In this document: in pieces, positions 13,203-23,545 of the stretch
Position numbering within the stretch: the first letter of the stretch is position 1
How the letters are laid out: every line of letters begins with the position of its first letter
Source of the DNA: Lamellibrachia satsuma
Taxonomy: Eukaryota; Annelida; Polychaeta; Sabellida; Siboglinidae
Assembly: GCA_033239005.1 (NCBI GenBank)
Contig: BSQZ01000109.1
Location: 186,001 to 250,000 of the forward strand
Reading direction: 5' to 3'
DNA: 64,000 bases
Made by a program: the position numbers and the translations under genes
The notes under the pieces: model-generated
What the model saw: the letters and a program-made list of their open reading frames with translations, nothing else
Database searches by the model: none
Told to the model about the DNA's origin: nothing

Positions 13203-13930
13203 CCGACCTTCTACTCGCCCGCCCGGCCTCCCACCCAGCCTCCTACTCACCCAACTTTTTACCCACCCGACCTCCTACTCACCCGACCTCCTACTCACCC
13301 GACCTCCTACCCACCTGACCTCCCACCCACCCGACCTCCTACTCACCCGACCTCTTACCCGCCCGACCTCCTACCCACCTGACCTCGTACTCACCCGACC
13401 TCGTACTCACCCGACCTCCTACCCACCCGACCTCCTACTCACCCCACCTCCTACCCACCCGACCTCCTACCCACCCGACCTCCTACTCACCCCACCTCCT
13501 ACTCAACCCACCTCCTACTCACCCGACCTCCAACTCACCCGACCTCCAACTCACCCGACTTCCTACTCACCCGACTTCCTACTCACCTGACCTCCTATCC
13601 ACCCGACCTCCTACTCACCCGACCTCCAACTCACCCGACCTCCTACTCACCCGACCTCCAACTCACCCGACTTCCTACTCACCCGACGTCCAACTCACCC
13701 GACTTCCTACTCACCCGACCACCTATCCACTCGACCTCCTACTCACCCGACCTCCAATTCACCCGATCTCCTACCCACCCGATCTCCTACTCACCCGACT
13801 TCCTACCCAGTAGTACCCACCCGGTCTTTTACCAGTCTGACCTGATCTCCTACATAGCCGACCTCATGTCTACCCGACGGCCGGCCTACCCGACCTGCTA
13901 CCCACCCGACCTACATACCCGACTTCCTAC
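13203..13930. repeat. 16-17-bp minisatellite, interrupted by a MITE
   Basis: About 43 units of the 'cgacctcctactcaccc' type. The remnant 'ctacccgacttcctgccc...' at 14992-15050 continues the array beyond the inserted element at 13931-14983. Confidence 0.93.
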
Positions 13931-14983
13931 CAGGGCTGGGGTCATTTCCATTTAATCAATTCCAATTAAATTAATTTTTTTCAATTCAAATTCCAGCTCA
14001 AATTTCTCAATTCCTATTCAATTCAAATTCCGAATTCATTCTATGGGAGTTTTTCCAACTCAAATGCATGGGATAATAGTAATATGCAATTGTAAGACTT
14101 TTTTCTGTAATAGTAATAGAGAAACTTTTTTCAAAAGTAATAGTAATAGATCCTAAAGTAATAGATAATATTACTTTTCTATTACATTATTGCTGCACAC
14201 TTACAAAATATCAGGTTTGTTTGCATGTTATTCCAACTGCTAGTAATTGTAAACAATGTGCAGACGATGACTGAGCAGTTTTTCAAACAACATGAAAAGA
14301 TCAGTAGGCTGATCATTTGATGGTTTCAGAAATACCTGCTCAATGAAACAATGCAGGAGTAGCAAGCCAATTACTTTATGTTTGGGATGCCCATTGGGGT
14401 GGCTATGGCTTCACACATTCTTAGCACGCATAAAGGGCAGGGTTTCAGATAAGTCTAGGCAGACAACAAATGTTATCTTAGAGCAGGAGCTGCCACCTGT
14501 ATTGAATTCAAAGTAAGCTCATCACACCCCATCATAGTTAGATTTGAGCAGAACTTCTGAGGTTTTTTCCAATTGCCACATGGTAACATTGCCACATGGT
14601 AACATTGCCACATGGTAACATTGCCACATGGTAACATTGCCACATGGTAACATTGCCACGCAGACCCTTTGTTAAAATTTGCACAAAATGTTCTCACCTC
14701 AGATCTTCAAATGGTGTACAAATGTATGTTTACCTGCTACAAAGATTTTGAGTTAATATACATTATTCTAGGGTTGGATTGAGGACCACATTGGAAATAA
14801 AACCAGATCGCACCAGCACAAGAAAATGAGGTTCAATTCATTTGCTTTCAATTCCAATTCCAATTCAACTTACTCAAAATATTTCAATTCAAATTCAAAT
14901 TCCGCTTGGTGAAAATCTTTCAGTTCAAATTCAGGAATTGAATTGAATAATTCCAATTCATTTTTTAATTCACCCCAGAATTG
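13931..14983. mobile_element. hAT-like MITE inserted in a minisatellite
   Basis: The left end CAGGGCTGGGGTCA and the right end (minus strand) CAATTCTGGGGTGA form imperfect terminal inverted repeats. The adjoining 8-mers 'cttcctac' (13923-13930) and 'cttcgtat' (14984-14991) match at 6 of 8 positions, as expected for an aged 8-bp hAT target duplication. Both subterminal zones are built from 'aattcaaattcc' words. No transposase frame is present, so it would be non-autonomous. Confidence 0.6.
14575..14660. repeat. 16-bp tandem repeat inside the MITE
   Basis: 'ttgccacatggtaaca' is repeated five times perfectly. Confidence 0.95.
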
Positions 14984-15050
14984 CTTCGTATCTACCCGAC
15001 TTCCTGCCCACCCGATCTTTTACCCAACAGACCTCCTACCTATCCGGCCT

Positions 15051-15520
15051 TTTACAGATCACATGGGCACGGACCACAGTCACTTTTCCAATAGACGACC
15101 ATTATAACGTTCTTATGCCTCAATGGAACATTTGTCCTAACATTTTCTTTACATTTTTACAGCACATGACAGACCCACTAAGACACCTGCTGTGTGAAAT
15201 TCGCGACAATTGAATACCTCCTATTCCCACAAATTGCTTCAACGCCTGACCCCCCTGCATTTCTGCCACGAAATTCCCCGGTTTCCAAAATATGAGGACA
15301 TCCTGCCTAATGGCCACTGTGTCCTTACGCAACAGGTATACCAACTGACAAATGGCATCACTTCAAAGATCAGATGCTACTGTACGCAAAAACATCACTT
15401 ACGCTCACTCATTTACATAAGTTCTGCTCTCACATATACACCCAAACTGCACAAGTAATTTTTTCCTAGGGACTGTGTAATAGCGGATGCATTCTGACTG
15501 TGGTCAGTGATTGCTGCTTA
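15051..15520. other. Unassigned stretch
   Basis: Two overlapping frames of 74-82 codons have no recognisable domain. No repeats were seen. Confidence 0.4.
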
Positions 15521-15527
15521 GCCTTAT

Positions 15528-16295
15528 TTGTTTGGAACTGCGAGGGTTAGAGCTTGTTTAAGTTGTCAGGGTTCTGTGATGTTTGGAACTGCGAAGGTTA
15601 GAGCTTGTTTAAGTTGTCAGGGTTCTGTGATGTTTGGAACTGCGAGGGTTAGAGCTTGTTTAAGTTGTCAGGGTTCTGTGATGTTTGGAACTGCGAGGGT
15701 TAGAGCTTGTTTAAGTTGTCAGGGTTCTGTGATGTTTGGAACTGCGAGGGTTAGAGCTTGTTTAAGTTGTCAGGGTTCTGTGATGTTTGGAACTGCGAGG
15801 GTTAGAGCTTGTTTAAGTTGTCAGGGTTCTGTGATGTTTGGAACTGCGATGGTTAGAGCTTGTTTAAGTTGTCAGGGTTCTGTGATGTTTGGAACTGCGA
15901 GGGTTAGAGCTTGTTTAAGTTGTCAGGGTTCTGTGATGTTTGGAACTGCGAGGGTTAGAGCTTGTTTAAGTTGTCAGGGTTCTGTGATGTTTGGAACTGC
16001 GAGGGTTAGAGCTTGTTTAAGTTGTCAGGGTTCTGTGATGTTTGGAACTGCGAGGGTTATAGCTTGTTTAAGTTGTCAGGGTTCTGTGATGTTTGGAACT
16101 GCGAGGGTTAGAGCTTGTTTAAGTTGTCAGGGTTCTGTGATGTTTGGAACTGCGAGGGTTAGAGCTTGTTTAAATTGTCAGGGTTCTGTGATGTTTGGAA
16201 CTGCGAAGGTTAGAGCTTGTTTAAGTTGTCAGGGTTCTGTGATGTTTGGAACTGCGAGGGTTAGAGCTTGTTTAAATTGTCAGGGTTCTGTGATG
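15528..16295 (+). repeat. 51-bp minisatellite, 15 copies, open in one frame
   Basis: 'gtgatgtttggaactgcgag' begins each 51-base unit. The units differ at one or two positions. Because 51 is a multiple of three and the unit lacks a stop in this frame, a 278-codon frame exists with a 17-residue repeat (MFGTARVRACLSCQGSV). There is no upstream start context, splice evidence or domain, so I treat it as non-coding. Confidence 0.9.
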
Positions 16296-16299
16296 CTGG

Positions 16300-17129
16300 T
16301 TATTGTGTCTGGAAGTGAGTTGCTGGCCCGTCTATTGCCCTCGTGTATAAAACGGTGGCATTGAAGAAGGACCTTCCAAAGTCAACTTTAAGGTACGAAG
16401 AACACGCCACTGAGATTTAATTTAGCGGAAATAACTGTTACTTTGCTCGATACGTTTCCGCAGGCACCCTGTCAACATACACTTATATGGGCATGCATTA
16501 TTCACATTCTTATAGATTTTTAATGTTCGGTCAAGTATTCACATGTTAGTATTTCCCAAAATGCATCCGTATGCGAATACGTTCTAGTGTAAGCGTAACC
16601 GCAGTCGTTCACTTTTGATTATTTCTTGTGGAGTAATCACAAAACTATGAAGTCTCAAGTCACGTCGTATTTTTTTTTACTATACAAACAATACATGTAC
16701 GTGTGATTGTGTTTACTATACAAACAATACATGTACGTGTGATTGTGTTTACTATACAAACAATACATGTACGTGTGATTGCGAAATTAGTTACACATAA
16801 TTATTTAGCTGTTGCTACATTTTTCATTCGCGTTTGCACCTGTGTGGAACAAAGTGAATCTTAATTGTGCGTGACCTTTGAACTAGCGCAGAATTCAACA
16901 ACCAAACGCCGGTGGTCCGTGAATAAAGTACCCTTCCTGCTTAACCCAATTACTGAAGCGGCCACTTGGTCGGGGGGTGGCATCGATGACGTCTTTAATT
17001 AGTCGGGTCAACTAACTGGCGGTGTACGTTTGACCAGGTGAGGCGGCGGCCTGACGGACAGACGTGTAGGACGGCTGACGGCCCAAGGAGCGTCTACTGG
17101 GACACCACAGGGCGACACGCCGTGTGTGT
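16300..17129. other. Unassigned stretch with a short repeat
   Basis: No gene is supported. It contains three 36-bp units ('tatacaaacaatacatgtac') at 16674-16790 and becomes GC-rich toward the right. Confidence 0.5.
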
Positions 17130-17330
17130 TGACGGCGCCCTGGTTGGCCCCGCTGGTGATCTACGTGACGGCAGCGGCGTGTCGCGGCACTCTGGTTGGC
17201 CCCGCTGGTGATCTACGTGACGGCAGTGGCGGCGTGTCGCGGCGCCCTGGTAGGCCCCGCTGGTGATATACGTGACGGCGGCGGCGTGGCGGCGCCCTGG
17301 TTGGCCCCGCTGGTGATCTACGTGACGGCA
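17130..17330. repeat. 50-55-bp GC-rich repeat, 4 copies
   Basis: The marker 'ggccccgctggtgat' occurs at about 17146, 17198, 17253 and 17303. Confidence 0.9.
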
Positions 17331-17438
17331 AGTGACAACATTCAGCTAAAATCTCGCGACAAACTCAGAGTCACCCCTGTCTGTACGCCGACTGTTCTTG
17401 GACCCTACTTGCTGACCACTAGCTGCCTGGCTGACCGT

Positions 17439-17634
17439 GGGTAGGCCGCCAGGTAGGCCGCCGGGTAGGCCGCCGGGTAGGCCGCCAGGTAGGCCGCCGA
17501 GTAGGCCGCCGAGTAGGCCGCCAGGTAGGCCGCCGAGTAGGCCGCCGAGTAGGCCGCCAGGTAGGCCGCCGAGTAGGCCGCCGAGTAGGCCGCCGAGTAG
17601 GCCGCCGAGTAGGCCGCCGAGTAGGCCGCAGAGA
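17439..17634. repeat. 12-bp repeat (GTAGGCCGCCRR)n, 16 copies
   Basis: A perfect 12-base period with only two variable positions. It is open in several frames on both strands (RPTR, PPGRPPSR and AAYS repeats), which is an artefact of the unit. Confidence 0.96.
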
Positions 17635-17816
17635 CGGCGCTCGACAACGGACGGACACTTAGCGGCAAACTGTCATCGCGCTCAACATTCGATCTAGACA
17701 CGTCCACTCGACCAGTTCTTAAACGTACACTTACTCGAACGTACACTTACTCGAACGTACAATTAGTTATACGACCCAAGGTAAAGTGAACCTAAACAAG
17801 TCATTGCGACTACAGC

Positions 17817-18382
17817 TTGTATCGCACTAGTCGTGTGTATTGCTCGTACTAGTCGTGTGTATTGCTCGCACTTGTCGTGTGCGTTGCTCGCACTAGTCGT
17901 GTGCGTTGCTCGCACTAGTCGTGTGCATTGCTCGCACTAGTCGTGTGCATTGCTCGCACTAGTCGTGTGCATTGCTCGCACTAGTCGTGTGCGTTGCTCG
18001 CACTAGTCGTGTGCGTTGCTCGCACTAGTCGTGTGCGTTGCTCGCACTAGTCGTGTGCGTTGCTCGCACTAGTCGTGTGCGTTGCTCGCACTAGTCGTGT
18101 GCGTTGCTCGCACTAGTCGTGTGCATTGCTCGCACTAGTCGTGTGCATTGCTCGCACTAGTCGTGTGCGTTGCTCGCACTAGTCGTGTGCGTTGCTCGCA
18201 CTAGTCGTGTGCGTTGCTCGCACTAGTCGTGTGCGTTGCTCGCACTAGTCGTGTGCGTTGCTCGCACTAGTCGTGTGTATTGCTCGCACTAGTCGTGTGC
18301 ATTGCTCGCACTAGTCGTGTGTATTGCTCGCACTAGTCGTGTGCGTTGCTCGCACTAGTCGTGTGCATTGCTCGCACTAGTC
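17817..18382. repeat. 22-bp minisatellite, about 25 copies
   Basis: 'ctcgcactagtcgtgtgcgttg' repeats at exactly 22 bases, with 'gcgtt', 'gcatt' and 'gtatt' variants. One and a half further units lie at 18543-18575, past the SINE. Confidence 0.97.
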
Positions 18383-18399
18383 TCAAGTCTCAAGTAGTT

Positions 18400-18541
18400 A
18401 TACTCCAAACAGCCCAATCTTGAGCTAACGCAGGAGTTTGGACCAACGGCTTTTAGTGTCTCTTCCGAAAGACACGGGCAAAGTGGGGTGAACGAAATTG
18501 CCCAAGCTTCGAAACGGCGGAGGTGGAATCGAACCCCCGTC
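18400..18541 (-). mobile_element. tRNA-derived SINE, copy 3, inside a minisatellite
   Basis: On the minus strand the B box is canonical, GGTTCGATTCC (18525-18535). It is followed by 'cgccgtttcgaagcttggg', the same body as at 8066 and 11632. The tRNA head upstream of the B box is mostly lost. Units of the 22-bp array flank it on both sides. Confidence 0.75.
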
Positions 18542-18579
18542 CTCTCGAGTCGTGTGCATTGCTCGCACTAGTCGTGTGT

Positions 18580-19077
18580 ATCTGCAACAGGCGAACTGTA
18601 GTAGCCGAGCGAGCGTACGTGAGTAATCTCCTCCGGTCGTGATTCGGCTTCTGCACATCTCGCTTGACCACCGACGGTCCAGTACACGTGAGATGCCGCC
18701 ACCGGCCGGGCTGGAGGGCCGGACCACGGCGGTGTGACGTAACGATCACGCGGGGATTCCCTCTCAGCTCGGGGACGCCGTCGACGTTGATTGGTCGAGG
18801 CGGCCGGCTCACGTGCGCCGAGCCGAAGGTGCGACGATAAACGCATCAGGCGGCCGACTCACTCATGATCAGTCGTCGCGCTTCGATCCGGCACACAGCG
18901 TACGGCGCCAGCTCGTTCAATCGATGCTCGTCTGTCGTCCAGTCGCCGTCGTAGGTACATCGAGCCGACGGTGTCGTTATGCTCGACGTCCAACGACTGC
19001 CTGCCGCCGCAGAGCCCGTCTACCTCGACAGCTGCCGTCCGTGCTCCGCCCCCGTCCGCCAGGAAGCCGCCTTCAAG
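18580..19077 (+). other. GC- and CpG-rich region upstream of PPP1R3-like sequence
   Basis: Base composition rises sharply and CpG is frequent, as in a promoter-associated CpG-rich segment or a GC-rich 5' untranslated region. Several overlapping open frames are compositional. No transcription start can be read from the sequence. Confidence 0.4.
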
Positions 19078-19251
19078 ATGCCGGTGGATTTCGCCTCCTA
19101 CCTTCTGTCGGCGAGTCCTCCTGGAGTCGACCTACGCTTCAGCCTTCACGCTGCGGGACCACTTCGGACTGAACGGCTGCAAGCCTCGGTCGTACGCCAA
19201 CATGAAGTCCATCATCTCCAAGTCAGAGACGTCCCTAGCGTCGATCCCTGA
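19078..19251 (+). pseudogene. PPP1R3-like: PPP1R3-like glycogen-targeting subunit, N-terminal part
   Basis: The ATG at 19078 starts 'MPVDFASYLLSASPPG', which resembles the N terminus 'MPVD.A...L..SPP' of the protein phosphatase 1 regulatory subunit 3 family. Near 19120 the frame shifts, and the next frame reads 'STYASAFTLRDHFGLNGCK' and 'SETSLASIPE' until it hits the Harbinger left end at 19252. The rest of the protein is at 25242-26034 on the far side of that element. In the family this region precedes the RVxF PP1-binding motif. I infer that one ancestral gene was split by the transposon; the frame break shows it is not a normal coding exon as written. Confidence 0.55.
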
Positions 19252-19365
19252 GGCCAGTTGCATGACACACGCCTAAGTCTATCCCCAGCCCAAGTTAGGC
19301 TATTGATCACCTAGGGCTAGGTGGCACTTAGTCACTAGGGACGGTTGCATGACAGGCGCCCAGCC
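19252..19365 (+). repeat. Harbinger left terminal/subterminal inverted repeat
   Basis: The terminal motif GGCCAGTTGCATGACA is followed 90 bases later by 'cggttgcatgacaggcgccc' and 'agccg'. The right end has the same two-motif layout, inverted. Confidence 0.8.
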
Positions 19366-19450
19366 GAGTTCGCGCGCAACGTAGGCCATTAATCCTGGGG
19401 CAACCCGAGCAGCCCCAGCATTCTTAGGCGTCATCTAGCGTAATACACAG

Positions 19451-20500
19451 ATGGCTGCTTTCGTCCACGACTTGTATTGGCGCAGACAACTTAGAAGAAA
19501 TCGCGTGTTTAGAGACCACTTAAATCTACTGGATACTTACGACGACGTTCAGTTGTTTGAAAGATTCAGGTTTAGAAGAGCGGATCTCTTTAGAATTGTT
19601 GACGAAGTTCGCGGCGACTTAGAATTTGGGTATCGCCGAAAGGGATTCTTGTCGCCCGAGCTGCAAGTGTTGGTTGCCTTGCGATTTTTTGCGTCTGGGT
19701 CATTTCAAATTGTTGTTGGTGATACCATTCTTACCCATAAATCTACCACAAGTAGAACAATCCATCGCGTGTCACAAGCTTTGTGTGCGCGCGAGCAAAG
19801 ATGGGTTCATTCCCCCCGACAGCGGGAAGCGAATCGACAGAAACGATTGTTTTATGCCATGGCGAGTTTCCCCAACGTTATCGGTTGCGTCGACGGGACT
19901 CATGTAAAATTGCAGGCTCCCGTCGTTAACGAACACGAATACGTCAACCGGAGCGGCAAACACAGCATCAACGTACATCTCATTTGTGACGCCGAACTTC
20001 GTATTCTAAACTTTATTGTGAAATACCCGGGATCAGCGCATGACGCACGAATTTTGAGGGAGGGCTCTGTTTGGAGAGCTTTTGAGGGGAATCGTCGCCC
20101 ACTTGACGGCTGCATTCTGGGAGACAGCGCGTACCCGTTACGAGAATGGTTGCTAACACCTTTCTTGAACCCCCAGACACCACCAGAAGTTACGTACACC
20201 AGTGCATTTGTCAGCACAAGAGTGACAATAGAAAGGTGCAACGGCGTTCTGAAACGACGGTTTCACTGCCTGCACTCAGAGCTGCGGTACAGCCCGGAAA
20301 GAGCTTGCAAAATCATCACAGCATGCTTGGTGTTACACAACATGGCTATCGAATTTGGCACACCTGCACCCGACCCACAAGATGATAACAACGACAATGA
20401 TGATGATGACACTGTCTGCAACGACAACCCAACGCTCTCAGGACGAGCTATGCGTCAACGTATTGACGCTCTCAGGACGAGCTATGCGTCAACGTATTGA
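19451..20500 (+). CDS. HARBI1-like DDE transposase (Harbinger)
   Basis: A 349-residue transposase of the DDE_Tnp_4 / HARBI1 type, which would cut and paste the Harbinger element in the nucleus together with its MYB-like partner. The ATG at 19451 begins 'MAAFVHDLYWRRQLRRN'. Residues around 40-110 form the helical N-terminal region (FRFRRADLFRIVDEV). The catalytic acidic residues are seen as D in 'IGCVDGTHV', D in 'GDSAYPL' and E in 'TIERCNGVLKRRF'. The C terminus is aberrant. After 'LSGRAMRQRI' the frame enters a 34-bp tandem array and stops at once, whereas the last array copy leads in frame to 'VQQQFT', which looks like the original end. The catalytic core is intact, so activity is possible. 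Confidence 0.93.
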   Translation: MAAFVHDLYWRRQLRRNRVFRDHLNLLDTYDDVQLFERFRFRRADLFRIVDEVRGDLEFGYRRKGFLSPELQVLVALRFFASGSFQIVVGDTILTHKSTTSRTIHRVSQALCAREQRWVHSPRQREANRQKRLFYAMASFPNVIGCVDGTHVKLQAPVVNEHEYVNRSGKHSINVHLICDAELRILNFIVKYPGSAHDARILREGSVWRAFEGNRRPLDGCILGDSAYPLREWLLTPFLNPQTPPEVTYTSAFVSTRVTIERCNGVLKRRFHCLHSELRYSPERACKIITACLVLHNMAIEFGTPAPDPQDDNNDNDDDDTVCNDNPTLSGRAMRQRIDALRTSYASTY

Positions 20501-20669
20501 CGCTCTCAGGACGAGCTATGCGTCAACGTATTGACGCTCTCAGGACGAGCTATGCGTCAACGTATTGACGCTCTCAGGACGAGCTATGCGTCAACGTATT
20601 GACGCTCTCAGGACGAGCTATGCGTCAACGTATTGACGCTCTCAGGACGAGCTATGCGTCAACGTATTG
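20432..20669 (+). repeat. 34-bp minisatellite at transposase C terminus, 7 copies
   Basis: The copies start at 20432, 20466, 20500, 20534, 20568, 20602 and 20636 and are essentially identical. The unit spans the last codons of the transposase. Six extra units add 204 bases, a multiple of three, but 34 is not, so the first junction changes frame and gives a stop at 20498-20500. Confidence 0.97.
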
Positions 20670-20996
20670 TTCAACAACAATTTACAAGTATTTTTTTATA
20701 GCGCTTTATTCAGTATCAGTAGGTGTCACCTATTTCATCAGTAAACTCACCGAATGTGCTCAAATAAAATATCAGACAAATGTATTAAAAAAATAGACTA
20801 CCACCTAAAATCTACTAATTAAACAGCATATGTAATATTAACACAATCTTACTGACTAAGCACAACTGAAGCAGAACACAAAGTCAGTAACTCAAGATCA
20901 AATTCAAATAATGTCATGTCACTAATTGTACAACCACATATGTTATTAGACTGAATCCCCCCTCCCCCCATCACGCCATGTTGTTTCTTGTGGTCA

Positions 20997-21111
20997 TTAC
21001 TGTGCTAACTTCTTTTGTAGCAGTTGGATTTCAAGCTGGAATTTTATTTTTTGTATGTTTTGAAGTTCTATCTCGTTTTGTAGATACGTTGTGTAAAGTT
21101 CATCAACAGTT
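20997..21111 (-). pseudogene. MYB-like Harbinger protein, final exon, C-terminal half
   Basis: The minus strand reads '...VDELYTTYLQNEIELQ' and ends 'LLQKKLAQ' followed by a stop at 20997-20999. This is a short charged, leucine-rich coiled coil of the type that ends Harbinger MYB-like proteins. The upstream half of the same exon is at 22135-22262. The two halves are separated by a solo LTR with 'agtt' (plus strand) duplicated at both borders, and the frame is continuous across the insertion site. Confidence 0.75.
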
Positions 21112-22134
21112 TGTAAAGTATAGGCCAGTTTGATTTTAATTAGTTTTTATGCGTTAATGTTTAGTAAGTCATTTGGAAGTTTATTCGATGTGTTAAGCCT
21201 AGATTAACAACAGAAAAACAGGTCTCTAAAGGTTTATAATTAAACCACCCAAGTGGATATGGACACAATCCATATGGTGTCAAAGATTGATGGTACTGTT
21301 TAGACACTTCAGCCTTCCCTTTAATCCTGACATTTGTTGCTCTGACCCGAGGGTCAACGTAATTGGGGAACCGAGAAGGAGCCCTGGGAACCCTGGAATT
21401 GGCGCAGCTCCAAGAGTTCAAAAGTTTAACTTGCAAAATTGGGAAAGGAAGATTGGCAGACGTCATTGTCCAGCGGTTGAGAGGGTGGGTGGATTTAACA
21501 AGTTGACCAATAGTAAAGCGTATTGGGTATTTAAGCAACCACAGCGCCTCTAGTGACGGCGTCTGATTTTGGAAAACTGGGAGTATAAATACCCCGGAGG
21601 AGCGTTTACAAGGGGGCGGCAAGACTATTTTAAATTCACACTTAGGTGTGTAGTCATGCTGAATTTTAGGCATCCAAATTTTCAGTAAGGGTGGTCCTGG
21701 CGGGCCATACCTGCTTTAGCATTAGAATTCAAAATTTCCGGCCAGAATTTTCTTGTCAAATCTTCTAGATTTTAAGAATCTGTATACATTTTGAGTGATG
21801 TTTACATTCACTACTTTTCTTTACGGTTTACAGTGATAGATGTCTTCACTTTTATTTTTATTTGTCATCGTGAGTGATTATATTGCTACTATGTACGTAG
21901 CCGTCTGATGTACAAGATTAAAATCGTTTCGAACCTGGAGAACAATGCGTTGACTACACTTCTGTAGTACTCCATGTACTCATTGGTCGAGTGAGTACAA
22001 ATTCAGTTATAAATCTCGACCTGGCGAGCGCAAAAACGACGGATAATCAAAATATCCTTCGTTGTGAGAAATGCCTCCTGGACCATTGCGTGCGGCCCCG
22101 AAAAAGACAAGAAGAGGGAGGCATATATCTTACA
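21112..22134 (-). mobile_element. Solo gypsy LTR with 4-bp target duplication
   Basis: This is the reverse complement of the same LTR seen at 26274 and 33474 on the plus strand, so inverted relative to them. It begins TGTAAAG and ends CTTACA on the plus strand, with 'agtt' on both sides (21108-21111 and 22135-22138). It differs from the full-element LTRs by scattered substitutions and a few indels. No internal retroelement sequence remains, as expected after LTR-LTR recombination. Confidence 0.95.
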
Positions 22135-22262
22135 AGTTGAAGAGGAATGCTGCCTCTTTCTTTTCTTGGTGGTGGTGACGACTGGAGACACGATTGATGA
22201 CGCTCTCACCCGCAACAGTCCAGTGTCATCTGTGACCACTTCAACACCATCCCCAATATGTA
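22135..22262 (-). pseudogene. MYB-like Harbinger protein, final exon, N-terminal half
   Basis: The minus strand reads 'TPVHIGDGVEVVTDDTG' and 'VVTTTKKRKRQHSSST', with a basic cluster that could be a nuclear localisation signal. It then runs into the solo LTR. The acceptor is probably one of several CAG trinucleotides at the edge of the 30-bp minisatellite. Its phase does not match the donor of the 24414-25058 exon directly, so another small exon may lie between them. Confidence 0.65.
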
Positions 22263-22265
22263 CAG

Positions 22266-23545
22266 GGGTGCTGCTGCTTGTTATCTGGTTACTGCTGTTG
22301 CTGCTTCTTGTTATCTGGTTACTGCTGTTGCTGCTTCTTGTTATCTGGTTACTGCTGTTGCTGCTGCTTGTTATCTGGTTACTGCTGTTGCTGCTTCTTG
22401 TTATCTGGTTACTGCTGTTGCTGCTGCTTGTTATCTGGTTACTGCTGTTGCTGCTTCTTGTTATCTGGTTACTGCTGTTGCTGCTGCTTGTTATCTGGTT
22501 ACTGCTGTTGCTGCTTCTTGTTATCTGGTTACTGCTGTTGCTGCTGCTTGTTATCTGGTTACTGCTGTTGCTGCTTCTTGTTATCTGGTTACTGCTGTTG
22601 CTGCTGCTTGTTATCTGGTTACTGCTGTTGCTGCTTCTTGTTATCTGGTTACTGCTGTTGCTGCTGCTTGTTATCTGGTTACTGCTGTTGCTGCTTCTTG
22701 TTATCTGGTTACTGCTGTTGCTGCTTCTTGTTATCTGGTTACTGCTGTTGCTGCTCCTTGTTATCTGGTTACTGCTGTTGCTGCTTCTTGTTATCTGGTT
22801 ACTGCTGTTGCTGCTTCTTGTTATCTGGTTACTGCTGTTGCTGCTGCTTGTTATCTGGTTACTGCTGTTGCTGCTGCTTGTTATCTGGTTACTGCTGTTG
22901 CTGCTTCTTGTTATCTGGTTACTGCTGTTGCTGCTCCTTGTTATCTGGTTACTGCTGTTGCTGCTTCTTGTTATCTGGTTACTGCTGTTGCTGCTGCTTG
23001 TTATCTGGTTACTGCTGTTGCTGCTGCTTGTTATCTGGTTACTGCTGTTGCTGCTGCTTGTTATCTGGTTACTGCTGTTGCTGCTGCTTGTTATCTGGTT
23101 ACTGCTGTTGCTGCTGCTTGTTATCTGGTTACTGCTGTTGCTGCTGCTTGTTATCTGGTTACTGCTGTTGCTGCTCCTTGTTATCTGGTTACTGCTGCTT
23201 GTTATCTTGTTACTGCTGTTGCTGCTGCTGGGATGATCTGCTTGTTATCTGGTTACTGCTGTTGCTGCTGCTTGTTATCTGGTTACTGCTGTTGCTGCTC
23301 CTTGTTATCTGGTTACTGCTGTTGCTGCTGCTTGTTATCTGGTTACTCCTGTTGCTGCTCCTTGTTATCTGGTTACTGCTGTTGCTGCTGCTTGTTATCT
23401 GGTTACTGCTGTTGCTGCTCCTTGTTATCTGGTTACTGCTGTTGCTGCTCCTTGTTATCTGGTTACTGCTGTTGCTGCTCCTTGTTATCTGGTTACTGCT
23501 GTTGCTGCTCCTTGTTATCTTGTTACTGCTGTTGCTGCTGCTGGG
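22266..23545. repeat. 30-bp minisatellite, about 42 copies, with higher-order structure
   Basis: The unit is 'ctgcttgttatctggttact' plus 'gctgttgctg'. Three variants (ctgctg, ctgctt, ctgctc before 'cttg/ttgtt') alternate regularly at 22340-22700, giving a 60-bp higher-order unit. The terminal motif 'gctgctgctgggatgatctg' appears at about 23220 and again at about 23535, marking a second-level duplication of about 314 bp. It lies in the presumed intron of the MYB-like gene. All three plus frames are open, which is a repeat artefact. Confidence 0.97.

Larger units (their letters stand above)
11464..13930. repeat. Segmental duplication, copy B
   Basis: Near-identical to 7896-10405, with scattered substitutions and small indels. 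It lacks the LINE tail that follows copy A and instead runs into a hAT-like MITE. Confidence 0.93.

Noticed and set aside
17405..17746. Pro/Arg- and Ala/Tyr-repeat proteins on both strands
   Set aside because: Artefacts of the 12-bp repeat unit, which is open in several frames.
18425..19276. Many overlapping Arg/Pro-rich frames on both strands
   Set aside because: High GC content removes stops; only the MPVDF... segment at 19078 resembles a known protein family.
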